A stretch of DNA of 7,775 nt from Bacillota bacterium (GCA_026387995.1 JAPLKQ010000203.1:1-7775), one strand, 5' to 3'; shown: positions 1-6,785, numbered from the stretch's first letter. The notes: generated by a model from the letters alone, not told the origin. Program-made: numbers and translations.

Positions 1-1
1 A

Positions 2-529
2 AATGAACTAAGAGAGTTATTTAAGGCGGAGCGCCTTGAAATCACGGACAAAAAAGAAAAATCAAAAACCATCATGGAGAAAATAATCGCGTCTCCTCAT
101 TATAAAACCGCGAAAGTCATTACTGTCTACGCCGCATTACCTTTTGAGGTGGATACGAGCGTGCTGATCCGCCAAGCGTATCTAAACCATAAAGTCGTAG
201 CGTTTCCAAAAGTGGAAAATAACGATTTAGCCTTTTATAAAGTCGGTGCGGTCAGCGAACTGACTACCCGCGGTCCGTTGAACATCAAAGAACCGGTTCC
301 TTCTCCCGAACATTTGGTTCACAAAAACGAAATTGACTTAATTATTGTCCCCGGAATCTGCTTCGATAAAAAGAAATATCGGATTGGATACGGAAAAGGC
401 TTTTATGACCGATATCTCATCGGTAATAAGGCCCACACCATCGGCGTTTGCTTCAAAGAACAGATTTACGAAAAAGAGATACCGATTAATGCTCAGGATA
501 TTGCGGTGGATGAAGTCATCAGCCAGTAA
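2..529 (+). CDS. 5-formyltetrahydrofolate cyclo-ligase (5,10-methenyl-THF synthetase), 5' end cut by window
   Basis: This cytosolic enzyme uses ATP to convert 5-formyl-THF to 5,10-methenyl-THF, returning stored folate to the one-carbon pool. The open frame runs from the window edge (codon at 2-4) without a stop. Its first residues, NELRELFKAERLEIT, match the usual N-terminal helix of the family, so the real start lies just upstream and the ATG at 74 is internal. Seen motifs are the substrate segment VYAALPFEVDT soon after that internal Met, and the C-terminal family signature PGICFDKKKYRIGYGKGFYD, a variant of the G-Y-G-x-G-x-YDR nucleotide-binding loop. About 175 codons are visible. That is close to the family's usual 180-200 residues, so only a few codons are missing. 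It is followed by a 142-bp gap, so it may end its own transcription unit, although no convincing terminator is visible. Confidence 0.93.
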   Translation, partial: NELRELFKAERLEITDKKEKSKTIMEKIIASPHYKTAKVITVYAALPFEVDTSVLIRQAYLNHKVVAFPKVENNDLAFYKVGAVSELTTRGPLNIKEPVPSPEHLVHKNEIDLIIVPGICFDKKKYRIGYGKGFYDRYLIGNKAHTIGVCFKEQIYEKEIPINAQDIAVDEVISQ

Positions 530-646
530 TTCTCACTTGAGCAAAAAACCAGGCTTTGGAGCCAATGTGAATCAAAGATGTCAAAAAAGAAACTGAAAAC
601 GCTATTTTGTAACGCATAATTGCTACATATTATTGACCTAACGCGA

Positions 647-671
647 TACAATTCTATTTAGAGGTAATGCT
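647..671 (+). promoter_or_regulatory. Possible weak promoter and ribosome binding site for tldD
   Basis: The 142-bp gap between the cyclo-ligase gene and tldD is the longest non-coding stretch in the window and is rich in A+T towards its right end. TACAAT at 647-652 matches the -10 consensus in 5 of 6 positions, but the hexamer 17 bp upstream (TACATA, 624-629) is a poor -35. TTGACC at 633-638 is a good -35 but lacks a -10 at proper spacing. AGAGG at 660-664 is a clear Shine-Dalgarno seven bases before the tldD ATG. The ribosome site is well supported; the promoter is only a candidate. Confidence 0.4.
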
Positions 672-2075
672 ATGAAAAATAAATTCTCATCATACTTGGC
701 CAAGAAAGAACCGCTGCTCCAGACATTGATCGAGCGGCTTAATGCCAAATATGAATACGCAAGCGTCCTAGGGACTGACGTTCACGGCAAGACATACGCC
801 GCCAACCGAAGTTCCACATCCGTTGGGGACAACCAGGAAATGGAATCCGGGTTCGTTTTCCGCATCTATCACAAAGGCGTGAGTTTCGAATATGCGACCA
901 ATGAAATTTCCTCCGCCAAAATCGGAGAAATCGAAACGGCCATTGCCGAACTTGTCGCACATCTGTATAAAGGCAAGCAAGTGAAGATGGGCCTTCCCGC
1001 AGAAGAACCACTGACTCAATCCTACTTACGGAAAAACCGTGGGCAAGTCTATTCCACCGAGAAAATCGTGGGGATTTTGACTGACTTAGTCAAAAAGACG
1101 ATGCTCGAAAAGAGTGTGGCGAACGCCAATGTCATGGTCACGATCCAAGAGATTTCCAAACTCTTCATCTCGGCCAAGAGACATTTAAAGCAACACTATA
1201 ATTATTCTGCGAGCGGCGTCTACATCATCGTCCGCGAAGGCGCGGTTACCCGTTATGCCTATGACGGTTTAGATGAAAACTCATTGGCGGGCGTCATCAA
1301 AGGCTTGCCGAGGATTGTCAAAGCCACCTATCGCTTAGCGATTGAACTATTAAAAGCAGAACTGCCAAAACCAGGAAAATACACGATTATCACCGATCCT
1401 TCTATCACCGGTCTTATCGTTCATGAAGCTTTTGGCCATGGCGTCGAAATGGACCAGTTCGTCAAAGATCGCGCTTTAGCACCCGAGTATATGAATAAGC
1501 AAGTCGCCTCTCCGCTCATCAGCATGCATGATGGCGCGGCGGCCGCTAATAGTGTTGCTAGTTATTTCTTTGACGATGACGGAGTTTCTGCACAGGATAC
1601 GCTGATTATTGATCACGGCATTTTAAAAGCTGGCATCATCGACCGGACAAGCGCCCTCCAACTGGGCGTAAAACCCACCGGGAACGGCCGTCGGCAAGAA
1701 TTTAGCCACAAGACCTATACGCGGATGACTAATACCTATTTCGAAGCCGGAAAGTCCACGCTTGATGAAATGATTAAGAGCGTCGAATACGGCTACTATA
1801 TTGCCAAAACCAATAACGGCATGGAAGACCCGAAGAACTGGGGCATCCAATGCGCCGCCCTCTATGGCAAGGAAATCAAAAACGGCAAGTTTACCGGCAA
1901 AATGATTTCACCGGTCGTCATGAGCGGCTTCGTCCTTGATTTGCTCAAGTCGATCACGATGATTTCTGGAGACTTCACTTTGAGTGGTTCCGGCCATTGT
2001 GGCAAAGGTTATAAAGAATGGGTCCGCGTCAGCGATGGTGGACCAAGCCTGAAAGCAGAGGTAAAAATCGGATGA
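672..2075 (+). CDS. tldD: TldD, catalytic metallopeptidase subunit of the TldD/TldE complex
   Basis: TldD is the zinc-bearing subunit of a TldD/TldE peptidase. In other bacteria this complex trims leader peptides of ribosomally made peptides (microcin B17) and degrades unfolded peptides such as CcdA. The protein is 467 residues, normal for the family. Seen: the HExxxH motif as HEAFGHGVE with His251, Glu252 and His256; a conserved GVKPTGNGRR block at 332-341 followed by RMTNTYFEAG (351-360); and Cys443 in GHCGKG near the C-terminus. By alignment from memory, Cys443 corresponds to the third zinc ligand of E. coli TldD, so all metal ligands appear present. The start at 672 is fixed by AGAGG seven bases upstream. 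There is no signal peptide, so it is cytosolic. Its TGA stop overlaps the ATG of tldE (ATGA), indicating translational coupling and stoichiometric production. The cellular substrate in this organism cannot be told from the window. Confidence 0.95.
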   Translation: MKNKFSSYLAKKEPLLQTLIERLNAKYEYASVLGTDVHGKTYAANRSSTSVGDNQEMESGFVFRIYHKGVSFEYATNEISSAKIGEIETAIAELVAHLYKGKQVKMGLPAEEPLTQSYLRKNRGQVYSTEKIVGILTDLVKKTMLEKSVANANVMVTIQEISKLFISAKRHLKQHYNYSASGVYIIVREGAVTRYAYDGLDENSLAGVIKGLPRIVKATYRLAIELLKAELPKPGKYTIITDPSITGLIVHEAFGHGVEMDQFVKDRALAPEYMNKQVASPLISMHDGAAAANSVASYFFDDDGVSAQDTLIIDHGILKAGIIDRTSALQLGVKPTGNGRRQEFSHKTYTRMTNTYFEAGKSTLDEMIKSVEYGYYIAKTNNGMEDPKNWGIQCAALYGKEIKNGKFTGKMISPVVMSGFVLDLLKSITMISGDFTLSGSGHCGKGYKEWVRVSDGGPSLKAEVKIG

Positions 2076-3364
2076 TTAAAAGAATTATTGCCGCGCTCCA
2101 AAGCGTTCAAGGCATCGACGACTACCAAATCACGGTCACCGAAGATGACCGGCATGAACTCTATTTCGTTTTAGGCAAAAGGGAAACCGCCCGCCATACG
2201 AAGGTTATTTCTTATGCGGTGACGATTTTTAAGAAAATGACGAAAGACGGAAAAGAACTCTTGGGTTCTTCGACCTTCATCGTTCCTTATGTCCTTAGCA
2301 AGAAAGCCCTCGAAAAGAAAATCGAAGAAGCGCTTTATAGTGCCTCCTTCGTTAACAACAAAGCCTATACGATCCCGACCGGAGACGGAAAGCATCATGT
2401 TTTCCACACTCCCGAAATTACTGAGAACCCATTAAAGACGCTTGATGAAGTCGCGGAAACTTTCGAAAGCGTCGTCTCGCCCAAAAAGAAATTCAACGCG
2501 CTAGAACTTTTCCTTATTTCCACAAAGGTTCATCTCCTGAATTCCAAGGGCGTTGATTACACGAAGAACAACGCTGTTCTTGAAGTGGAAGCCATCCCTT
2601 CATTTGATGGTCACAAACCTTCAGACCCTACCAACCAAAAAGTCGAACTCTATAAATATTTCCGCTATCGGAAAATCGATTTGAAGACTGTTCATGCTGA
2701 CGCCGTCCACGCCTTAGAAGAAGTCGAAGCTCGCTTCAACGCGACCAAACTTCCGAACAAAGGAATGTATGACGTGGTCATCAAAGACGAAGAAGTCATT
2801 TCGCTCTGCCAAGATCTCATCCGCGACCTGTCATATGCGGGTGTCTATAATGGCGCTACTGATAAAAAGATTGGGGATGTGCTGCAAAAAGTGAGCACAG
2901 GAGAAAAGCTGACCATTGGTCTTGACCGTCGTTATGCCGCCGATAAATTCGATGGCGATGGCGTGATCCTGACCCCAGTTACAGTCATTAAAGATGGCGC
3001 TGTCCATTCCAATTATGGTAATAACCGCTTCGCCCAATACTTAGGCGTAAAGCCCACCGGCAACCTTGCGGGTTTGAAAGTCGCTCTTGGAAATACTCCA
3101 GCCGAAGAACTTTTCAAAGGGCCGCACCTTGAGATCATCTCATTGTCGGGAATTCAGATTGATACATACAGTAGCTACATCGGTGGCGAAGTCCGTTTAG
3201 CTTATTTCTTTGACGGCACTAAAAAGATTCCGGTTTCCGGATTCTCTTTCAGCGGTAATTTATTCAAAACTTTGGAAAGCATCAAAGTCAGTCAGGAAGA
3301 ATTCGTAACGCCAACATATACGGGTCCTAAATTCATTAAGCTTATGGACATGGACGTTCTCTAA
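2072..3364 (+). CDS. tldE: TldE (PmbA), non-catalytic partner subunit of the TldD/TldE peptidase
   Basis: TldE is a paralogue of TldD that forms the heterodimer enclosing the catalytic chamber. It has the same fold but no HExxxH motif, as expected for this subunit. The protein is 430 residues from the ATG at 2072, within the family's usual 430-450. Seen: the shared GVKPTGN block at 325-331, the segment FFDGTKKIPVSGFSFSGNLF (379-398), typical of TldE C-termini (G-x-x-x-x-GNL), and the TldE-like stretch LSYAGVYNGATDKKIG (253-268). The same frame is open to an upstream ATG at 2018, but that start would add 18 residues (MGPRQRWW...) encoded by tldD codons and has no family counterpart. ATG 2072 overlaps the tldD stop and has AGAGG at 2057-2061, so it is preferred. 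It probably acts only together with TldD. Confidence 0.93.
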   Translation: MIKRIIAALQSVQGIDDYQITVTEDDRHELYFVLGKRETARHTKVISYAVTIFKKMTKDGKELLGSSTFIVPYVLSKKALEKKIEEALYSASFVNNKAYTIPTGDGKHHVFHTPEITENPLKTLDEVAETFESVVSPKKKFNALELFLISTKVHLLNSKGVDYTKNNAVLEVEAIPSFDGHKPSDPTNQKVELYKYFRYRKIDLKTVHADAVHALEEVEARFNATKLPNKGMYDVVIKDEEVISLCQDLIRDLSYAGVYNGATDKKIGDVLQKVSTGEKLTIGLDRRYAADKFDGDGVILTPVTVIKDGAVHSNYGNNRFAQYLGVKPTGNLAGLKVALGNTPAEELFKGPHLEIISLSGIQIDTYSSYIGGEVRLAYFFDGTKKIPVSGFSFSGNLFKTLESIKVSQEEFVTPTYTGPKFIKLMDMDVL

Positions 3365-3369
3365 TCCTT

Positions 3370-3888
3370 ATGGCAAAGATGACGATCCGATTTGCTGTTG
3401 AAAAAGATACGTCTCTCATCTTGTCGTTTATTAAGGAACTGGCCTCCTATGAACGGATGTCCAGCGATGTCGTTGCTACTGAAGAAACTTTAAAGCACTG
3501 GGTTTTTGTAGAGAAAAAAGCCGAAGTTCTTATTGGTGAAGTCGAGGGCAAGCCGATTGGTTTTGCCCTCTTTTTCCATAACTTTTCTACATTCGTCGGG
3601 AAGTCTGGATTATATCTAGAAGACTTATTCATTAAAGAAGAATTTCGCCATTATGGTTATGGAAAACAGTTTTTTAAAGAACTGGCAAAAATTGCTGTTG
3701 AACGCGACTGTGGAAGGTTCGAATGGTCGTGTCTTGACTGGAATGAACCAAGCATCGTTTTTTATAAATCGCTTGGAGCCAAGCCTTTAGATGAGTGGAC
3801 GATTTATCGCCTTTCCGGTTATGCCTTAAAAATGGTCGCCGGTGATATAATGGAAAAAAAGGATCAAAAAAATGGAAAACATCGTTAA
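3370..3888 (+). CDS. GNAT family N-acetyltransferase, diamine/thialysine acetyltransferase (SAT-like) type
   Basis: This is a cytosolic acetyl-CoA-dependent N-acetyltransferase. It resembles the spermidine/spermine and thialysine N-epsilon-acetyltransferase group, so a polyamine or lysine-like amine is the likely substrate (inferred from family). Seen: the signature LYLEDLFIKEEFR (81-93), with the acetyl-CoA loop RHYGYG (93-98, an R-x-x-G-x-G motif), HNFSTF (70-75), and DWNEPSIVFYKSLGA (123-137), which contains the usual catalytic Tyr132. The family normally ends near residue 157; the last 15 or so residues (DIMEKKDQKNGKHR) are a lysine-rich tail that runs into the next gene's ribosome site and overlaps its start by 17 bases. 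The gene begins 5 bp after the tldE stop and lacks a good Shine-Dalgarno, so reinitiation from tldE is likely. A start at 3379 (MTIRF) is also possible. Confidence 0.88.
   Translation: MAKMTIRFAVEKDTSLILSFIKELASYERMSSDVVATEETLKHWVFVEKKAEVLIGEVEGKPIGFALFFHNFSTFVGKSGLYLEDLFIKEEFRHYGYGKQFFKELAKIAVERDCGRFEWSCLDWNEPSIVFYKSLGAKPLDEWTIYRLSGYALKMVAGDIMEKKDQKNGKHR
3843..3863 (+). promoter_or_regulatory. Extended -10 element and ribosome binding site before the 7-TM protein gene
   Basis: TGATATAAT at 3843-3851 is a perfect extended -10 (TG-N-TATAAT) inside the 3' end of the acetyltransferase gene. No good -35 lies upstream (GCCTTA at 3823-3828). AAAGGA at 3858-3863 is a sound Shine-Dalgarno eight bases before the ATG at 3872. 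A transcript from this -10 would begin close to the Shine-Dalgarno, leaving a very short leader, so the promoter is uncertain. The ribosome site is more secure. Confidence 0.35.
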
Positions 3889-4645
3889 GAAAAAAGCTGA
3901 TTTCAAGAGCGTTCTTTTTAAAGTGTTGCCTATCGTTTGTTTGATTGGCGGCATCTGTCTCGTGATCTATGTTTTATCCCTACTGGGCCAAGGCAGTTCC
4001 TTCTTCGTTTTTTGGGGAACGTCCGCGAATCAAGCGGCGGCCGATTTGGCAAATAACGCCGTCCGTTCAACCACCAATTTCAATTGGACATTCATTCTTA
4101 TCTTTGCGGTTATCATCTACATTTACGCTTCTGAACTGAAGAATAAGAACTATAAAGGTATCGTTGCTTCCTTATCTTTATATGGTGTTCATTGGCTTTA
4201 CGAAATTGCTAACGCGATTATTAAATCGGCTTCGGGTTATGCCTTATGGACCGTATCCCCAAGCAGCACGTCCTTTATCTTACTGATTGGCGTCTCGTGG
4301 GAACTTTCGATGATGTTCTCGATTGCCGGCCTGGCGATGTCAAAACTTTTACCTGCGGATCCTAAAATGAAAATCTTGGGTATGAACAACCGCGTCGTAT
4401 TCGCAATTGGTAATGCCGCGTTCTTTGCCTTATTTGAAATCTTCCTTGCCGGAACCCCGGCATTTATTTGGACCTATAACTGGTGGGGCGCCATCCCAGT
4501 CTTCGTTACTACTTACATCCCATTCTTCTTAGCTGCCTTCTTAATGCATGACGCAAAGCCTAAAACCCAAAAGATTTTCTTGGGTGTCACCTGGGGTGTT
4601 GTCGCTCTTTTGCTCATTATCTTGATTCCGCTTGGAATAATCTAA
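3872..4645 (+). CDS. Seven-transmembrane membrane protein of unknown function
   Basis: I do not recognise this family. The 257-residue protein has about seven hydrophobic helices, near residues 15-38, 70-87, 96-117, 133-158, 174-193, 205-225 and 234-256. Positive residues cluster at the N-terminus (KKKADFK), at 89-95 (LKNKNYK), at 157-174 (SKLL to NNR) and at 226-234 (HDAKPKTQK). By the positive-inside rule this puts the N-terminus in the cytoplasm and the C-terminus outside. There is no cleavable signal peptide or known domain. Unusual for a structural membrane protein, several ionisable residues sit inside helices: His107 and Glu111 (HWLYE), Glu144 (SWELSM) and Glu189 (LFEIF). The start at 3872 has a good Shine-Dalgarno and lies within the acetyltransferase gene, so the two are probably coupled. 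It could be a transporter, a membrane enzyme or a sensor; the sequence does not say which. Confidence 0.8.
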   Translation: MENIVKKKADFKSVLFKVLPIVCLIGGICLVIYVLSLLGQGSSFFVFWGTSANQAAADLANNAVRSTTNFNWTFILIFAVIIYIYASELKNKNYKGIVASLSLYGVHWLYEIANAIIKSASGYALWTVSPSSTSFILLIGVSWELSMMFSIAGLAMSKLLPADPKMKILGMNNRVVFAIGNAAFFALFEIFLAGTPAFIWTYNWWGAIPVFVTTYIPFFLAAFLMHDAKPKTQKIFLGVTWGVVALLLIILIPLGII

Positions 4646-4668
4646 TCAAGTCTTGCGAATGGGGTAAA

Positions 4669-4690
4669 ATATACTGAGGTATATGTTTTT
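4669..4690 (+). terminator. Inverted repeat followed by short T tract: weak terminator or operator
   Basis: In the 62-bp gap after the membrane protein gene, ATATAC (4669-4674) and GTATAT (4679-4684) form a perfect 6-bp stem around the loop TGAG. A G and then five T's (4686-4690) follow. Past one mismatch, two further A-T pairs are possible. The arrangement is terminator-like, but the stem is nearly all A-T and therefore unstable. The same bases contain TAAAAT (4665-4670) and TATACT (4670-4675), which could be -10 boxes, although no matching -35 is apparent. An operator over a promoter for the flavoprotein/ADH pair is thus an equally good reading. Confidence 0.4.
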
Positions 4691-4707
4691 GTAATGGAGG
4701 AAGCGTT

Positions 4708-5244
4708 ATGAGTAAAAAGGTATTGATTCTATCGGGCAGCCCTAGAAGAAAAGGTAATTCTGATCTTTTGTGCGACGAATTCGCCCGTGGCGCCACTGAA
4801 TCTGGAAATAGCGTCGAAAAGGTTTTTCTCGGCGACAAAAAAATCAATTATTGTTTAGCATGCGACGGTTGCCGTAAGACAGGTGTCTGCGTTCAAAAAG
4901 ACGACATGAAAGAAATTCTCGATAAAATGCTTGCTGCGGACGTTATCGTTATGGCCACCCCGATTTATTTCTATAGCATCGACGCACAGATGAAAACATG
5001 CATCGAACGAACGGTTCCACAATACATGAATATCAGCAACAAGGAATTCTATTTTATCGTAACGGCTTGGGATTCTGAGAAAGCCCATTTTGAAAGAACG
5101 GTGGAATGTTTCCGTGGATTCACCGAATGTCTTGATGGCGCCGTGGAAAAAGGCATTGTTTATGGCCTTGGCGTTTGGAAAAAAGGCGACGTCAAAGCCA
5201 ATCTGGCGATGAAACAAGCTTATGACTACGGAAAAGGAGTATAA
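4708..5244 (+). CDS. Flavodoxin-fold FMN reductase, iron-sulfur flavoprotein-like
   Basis: This is a predicted cytosolic FMN-binding oxidoreductase of the NADPH-dependent FMN reductase/flavodoxin_2 superfamily, 178 residues. Seen: the FMN phosphate loop SGSPRRKGNS (9-18), the flavin-contacting loop ATPIYFYS (83-90), and a compact cysteine cluster Cys49-x2-Cys52-x2-Cys55-x5-Cys61 followed by KDDM. That spacing fits the C-x2-C-x2-C-x4-7-C motif of archaeal and clostridial iron-sulfur flavoproteins, which bind a [4Fe-4S] cluster; here the cluster is inferred. The start is clear, with GGAGG at 4696-4700 seven bases before the ATG. The stop is only 4 bp from the preferred start of the alcohol dehydrogenase gene, so they are cotranscribed. 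It may pass electrons to or from flavin or ferredoxin. The physiological partner is unknown. Confidence 0.87.
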   Translation: MSKKVLILSGSPRRKGNSDLLCDEFARGATESGNSVEKVFLGDKKINYCLACDGCRKTGVCVQKDDMKEILDKMLAADVIVMATPIYFYSIDAQMKTCIERTVPQYMNISNKEFYFIVTAWDSEKAHFERTVECFRGFTECLDGAVEKGIVYGLGVWKKGDVKANLAMKQAYDYGKGV

Positions 5245-5248
5245 CCCA

Positions 5249-6418
5249 ATGAACTCAACTTTTATTTATGAAGTCCCGACCAAGATATATTTTGGTGAAG
5301 GGCAACTCGAAAACCTAGCATCCGAAATCAAAAAATACGGCAAACGCGTTTTACTCACTTATGGCGGCGGCTCAATAAAAAAGAGCGGCCTCTACGATGA
5401 GGTACATAAAGTTTTGAAAGATCAAGGCATTGAGCTTTTTGAATTTGGCGGCATTGAACCCAATCCCCGCCATACAACGGTGAACGCTGCGATAAAACTC
5501 TGTAAAGAAAAGAAAATCGAAGTCTTATTAGCCGTGGGTGGAGGTTCCGTCATCGACGCGACCAAATTCATCGGCGCCGGGACGTTTTATAACGGTGATA
5601 TCTGGGATATCGTCACGCGCAAGGCGCCAATCACGAATTGCTTGCCGATCATCACGATTTTAACCCTCGCCGCGACCGGTTCCGAAATGGACGCCGGCGG
5701 CGTTATCACTAACCTGCAAACCAACGATAAAATCGGCAATGGGCATCCATCGATGCTTCCGAAGGTTTCCTTCTTAAATCCAGTGAACACCTATACCGTC
5801 AGCGCTTATCAGACCGCCTGTGGTTCTGCGGATATCTTGTCGCACATTTTTGAAGTCTACTTCAATATGGAACCAGACCTCTATATGCTCGACTGCATCA
5901 GCGAAAGCTTGATTAAAACGGTCATAAAATTCGCTCCCATCGCGATTAAAGAACCAAATAACTATGAAGCCCGCGCCAATTTGATGTGGGCGTCTTCCTG
6001 GGCGATCAACGGCCTCATCGATGGCGGCAAAGATCAACCTTGGAGCTGTCACTCCATCGAACATGAACTCTCCGCTTATTACGATATTACGCATGGTTTA
6101 GGGCTTGCCATCCTGACGCCTCGTTGGATGGAATATTGTCTTGATGAACGCACGGTTTCGAAGTTCTACCAATTCGGCGTCAATGTCTTTGATATTGACA
6201 AGAGTCTGCCGCCGATGGTTGTAGCAAAAAAAGCCATTGCGCTCTTATCCGAGTTCTTCTTCAAAACATTAGGACTCAAGGGGACTTTTAAAGAAATCGG
6301 CATCGACGAATCTAAATTTGAACTCATGGCGGCGAAAGCTTGCCGTGGGAAAACCATCAAAGGATTTAAACCTCTAAAGAAAGAAGACATCGAGAACATT
6401 TTCAAGATGTGCCGGTAA
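5249..6418 (+). CDS. Iron-dependent alcohol dehydrogenase (group III, butanol dehydrogenase/YqhD type)
   Basis: This cytosolic enzyme reduces aldehydes to alcohols (or the reverse) with NAD(P)H and a divalent metal. The BdhA/YqhD branch handles butyraldehyde and a range of other aldehydes. The protein is 389 residues, the standard size. Seen: YGGGSIKK (38-45) and AVGGGSVIDATK (95-106) in the nucleotide-binding domain, LAATGSEMDAGGVITN (140-155), and the four metal ligands Asp195, His199, His268 and His282. These lie in SADILSH, WSCHSIEHELS and DITHGLG, one residue offset from those of E. coli YqhD. The active site is therefore intact. The same frame is open from an ATG at 5222, but that start overlaps the preceding gene and adds nine unlike residues; ATG 5249 has AAAGGAG at 5233-5239 and begins the family's usual FIYEVPTKIYFG. 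The immediate flavoprotein neighbour suggests a shared role in redox balance or fermentation. Confidence 0.95.
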   Translation: MNSTFIYEVPTKIYFGEGQLENLASEIKKYGKRVLLTYGGGSIKKSGLYDEVHKVLKDQGIELFEFGGIEPNPRHTTVNAAIKLCKEKKIEVLLAVGGGSVIDATKFIGAGTFYNGDIWDIVTRKAPITNCLPIITILTLAATGSEMDAGGVITNLQTNDKIGNGHPSMLPKVSFLNPVNTYTVSAYQTACGSADILSHIFEVYFNMEPDLYMLDCISESLIKTVIKFAPIAIKEPNNYEARANLMWASSWAINGLIDGGKDQPWSCHSIEHELSAYYDITHGLGLAILTPRWMEYCLDERTVSKFYQFGVNVFDIDKSLPPMVVAKKAIALLSEFFFKTLGLKGTFKEIGIDESKFELMAAKACRGKTIKGFKPLKKEDIENIFKMCR

Positions 6419-6424
6419 TCGAAT

Positions 6425-6781
6425 ATGGAAAACAATCCAGTAACCATCGAAGAATATGTCGATAACGCTCCCGGTAATCTCTATAAATTTTTGTTTTGGG
6501 AAATACGGAATCGGATATTGGCAAAATATATCACCGGCATTGAGGAAAATGTCGTTTTTAAGGGCTACGTCTCCTATAAAAAGAAATATGATTTTGTCTC
6601 GCTTCGACTCAAGGAAGATGGCTTATTCGTGGAAACCAAACAACCACGGTTTAGTTCTCTTGGTATCGTGCATCCCAATGATTTCGGGACTTCTTTGGAC
6701 TACCAGATGATTATCAAAAACGACGCGAACCTAAAAGAAGTCATGAAAGTGATTCATGATTCCTACCTTCAGACAAGATAA
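6425..6781 (+). CDS. Small DUF5655-like protein of unknown function
   Basis: This is a 118-residue soluble protein with no signal or membrane segment. Its layout resembles DUF5655 domains: an N-terminal TIEEYVDNAP, a helix ending in an Ile-rich segment, then YVSYKKKYDFVSLRL (48-62), matching the family's aromatic 'Y-K-x-x-x-x-F-x-x-x' core strand pair, and a C-terminal stretch ending in VMKVIHDSYLQTR (106-118). The assignment is by memory of the family pattern, not a search. The biochemical role of DUF5655 is unknown; the domain is found alone and attached to other domains. The gene starts 6 bp after the ADH stop and ends 4 bp before mutY, and it lacks a clear Shine-Dalgarno, so it is likely translated by coupling within the same operon. 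Confidence 0.7.
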   Translation: MENNPVTIEEYVDNAPGNLYKFLFWEIRNRILAKYITGIEENVVFKGYVSYKKKYDFVSLRLKEDGLFVETKQPRFSSLGIVHPNDFGTSLDYQMIIKNDANLKEVMKVIHDSYLQTR

Positions 6782-6785
6782 CCCG

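Noticed and set aside
552..563. Small hairpin GGCT-TTGG-AGCC after the cyclo-ligase gene as a terminator
   Set aside because: The stem is only four base pairs and no T tract follows.
345..596. 83-codon + strand open frame overlapping the end of the cyclo-ligase gene
   Set aside because: It is a shifted frame of the well-supported folate enzyme, has no ribosome site, and its product resembles nothing.
578..619. 13-codon ORF (MSKKKLKTLFCNA) just upstream of tldD, considered as a TldD/TldE peptide substrate
   Set aside because: There is no Shine-Dalgarno before its ATG, it is within the length expected by chance, and it has no leader/core organisation.
2018..2071. Upstream ATG extending TldE by 18 residues
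   Set aside because: The extension lies wholly in tldD coding sequence and is unlike TldE N-termini; ATG 2072 has a ribosome site and the coupled ATGA overlap.
4855..5217. 120-codon minus-strand open frame opposite the flavoprotein gene (also similar ones at 5774-6094, 6166-6447 and 1623-1850)
   Set aside because: These are antisense shadows of strongly supported genes, with no recognisable product and no separate regulatory signals.
5222..5248. Upstream ATG extending the alcohol dehydrogenase by nine residues
   Set aside because: It overlaps the flavoprotein gene, whereas ATG 5249 has a strong AAAGGAG and gives the normal family N-terminus.
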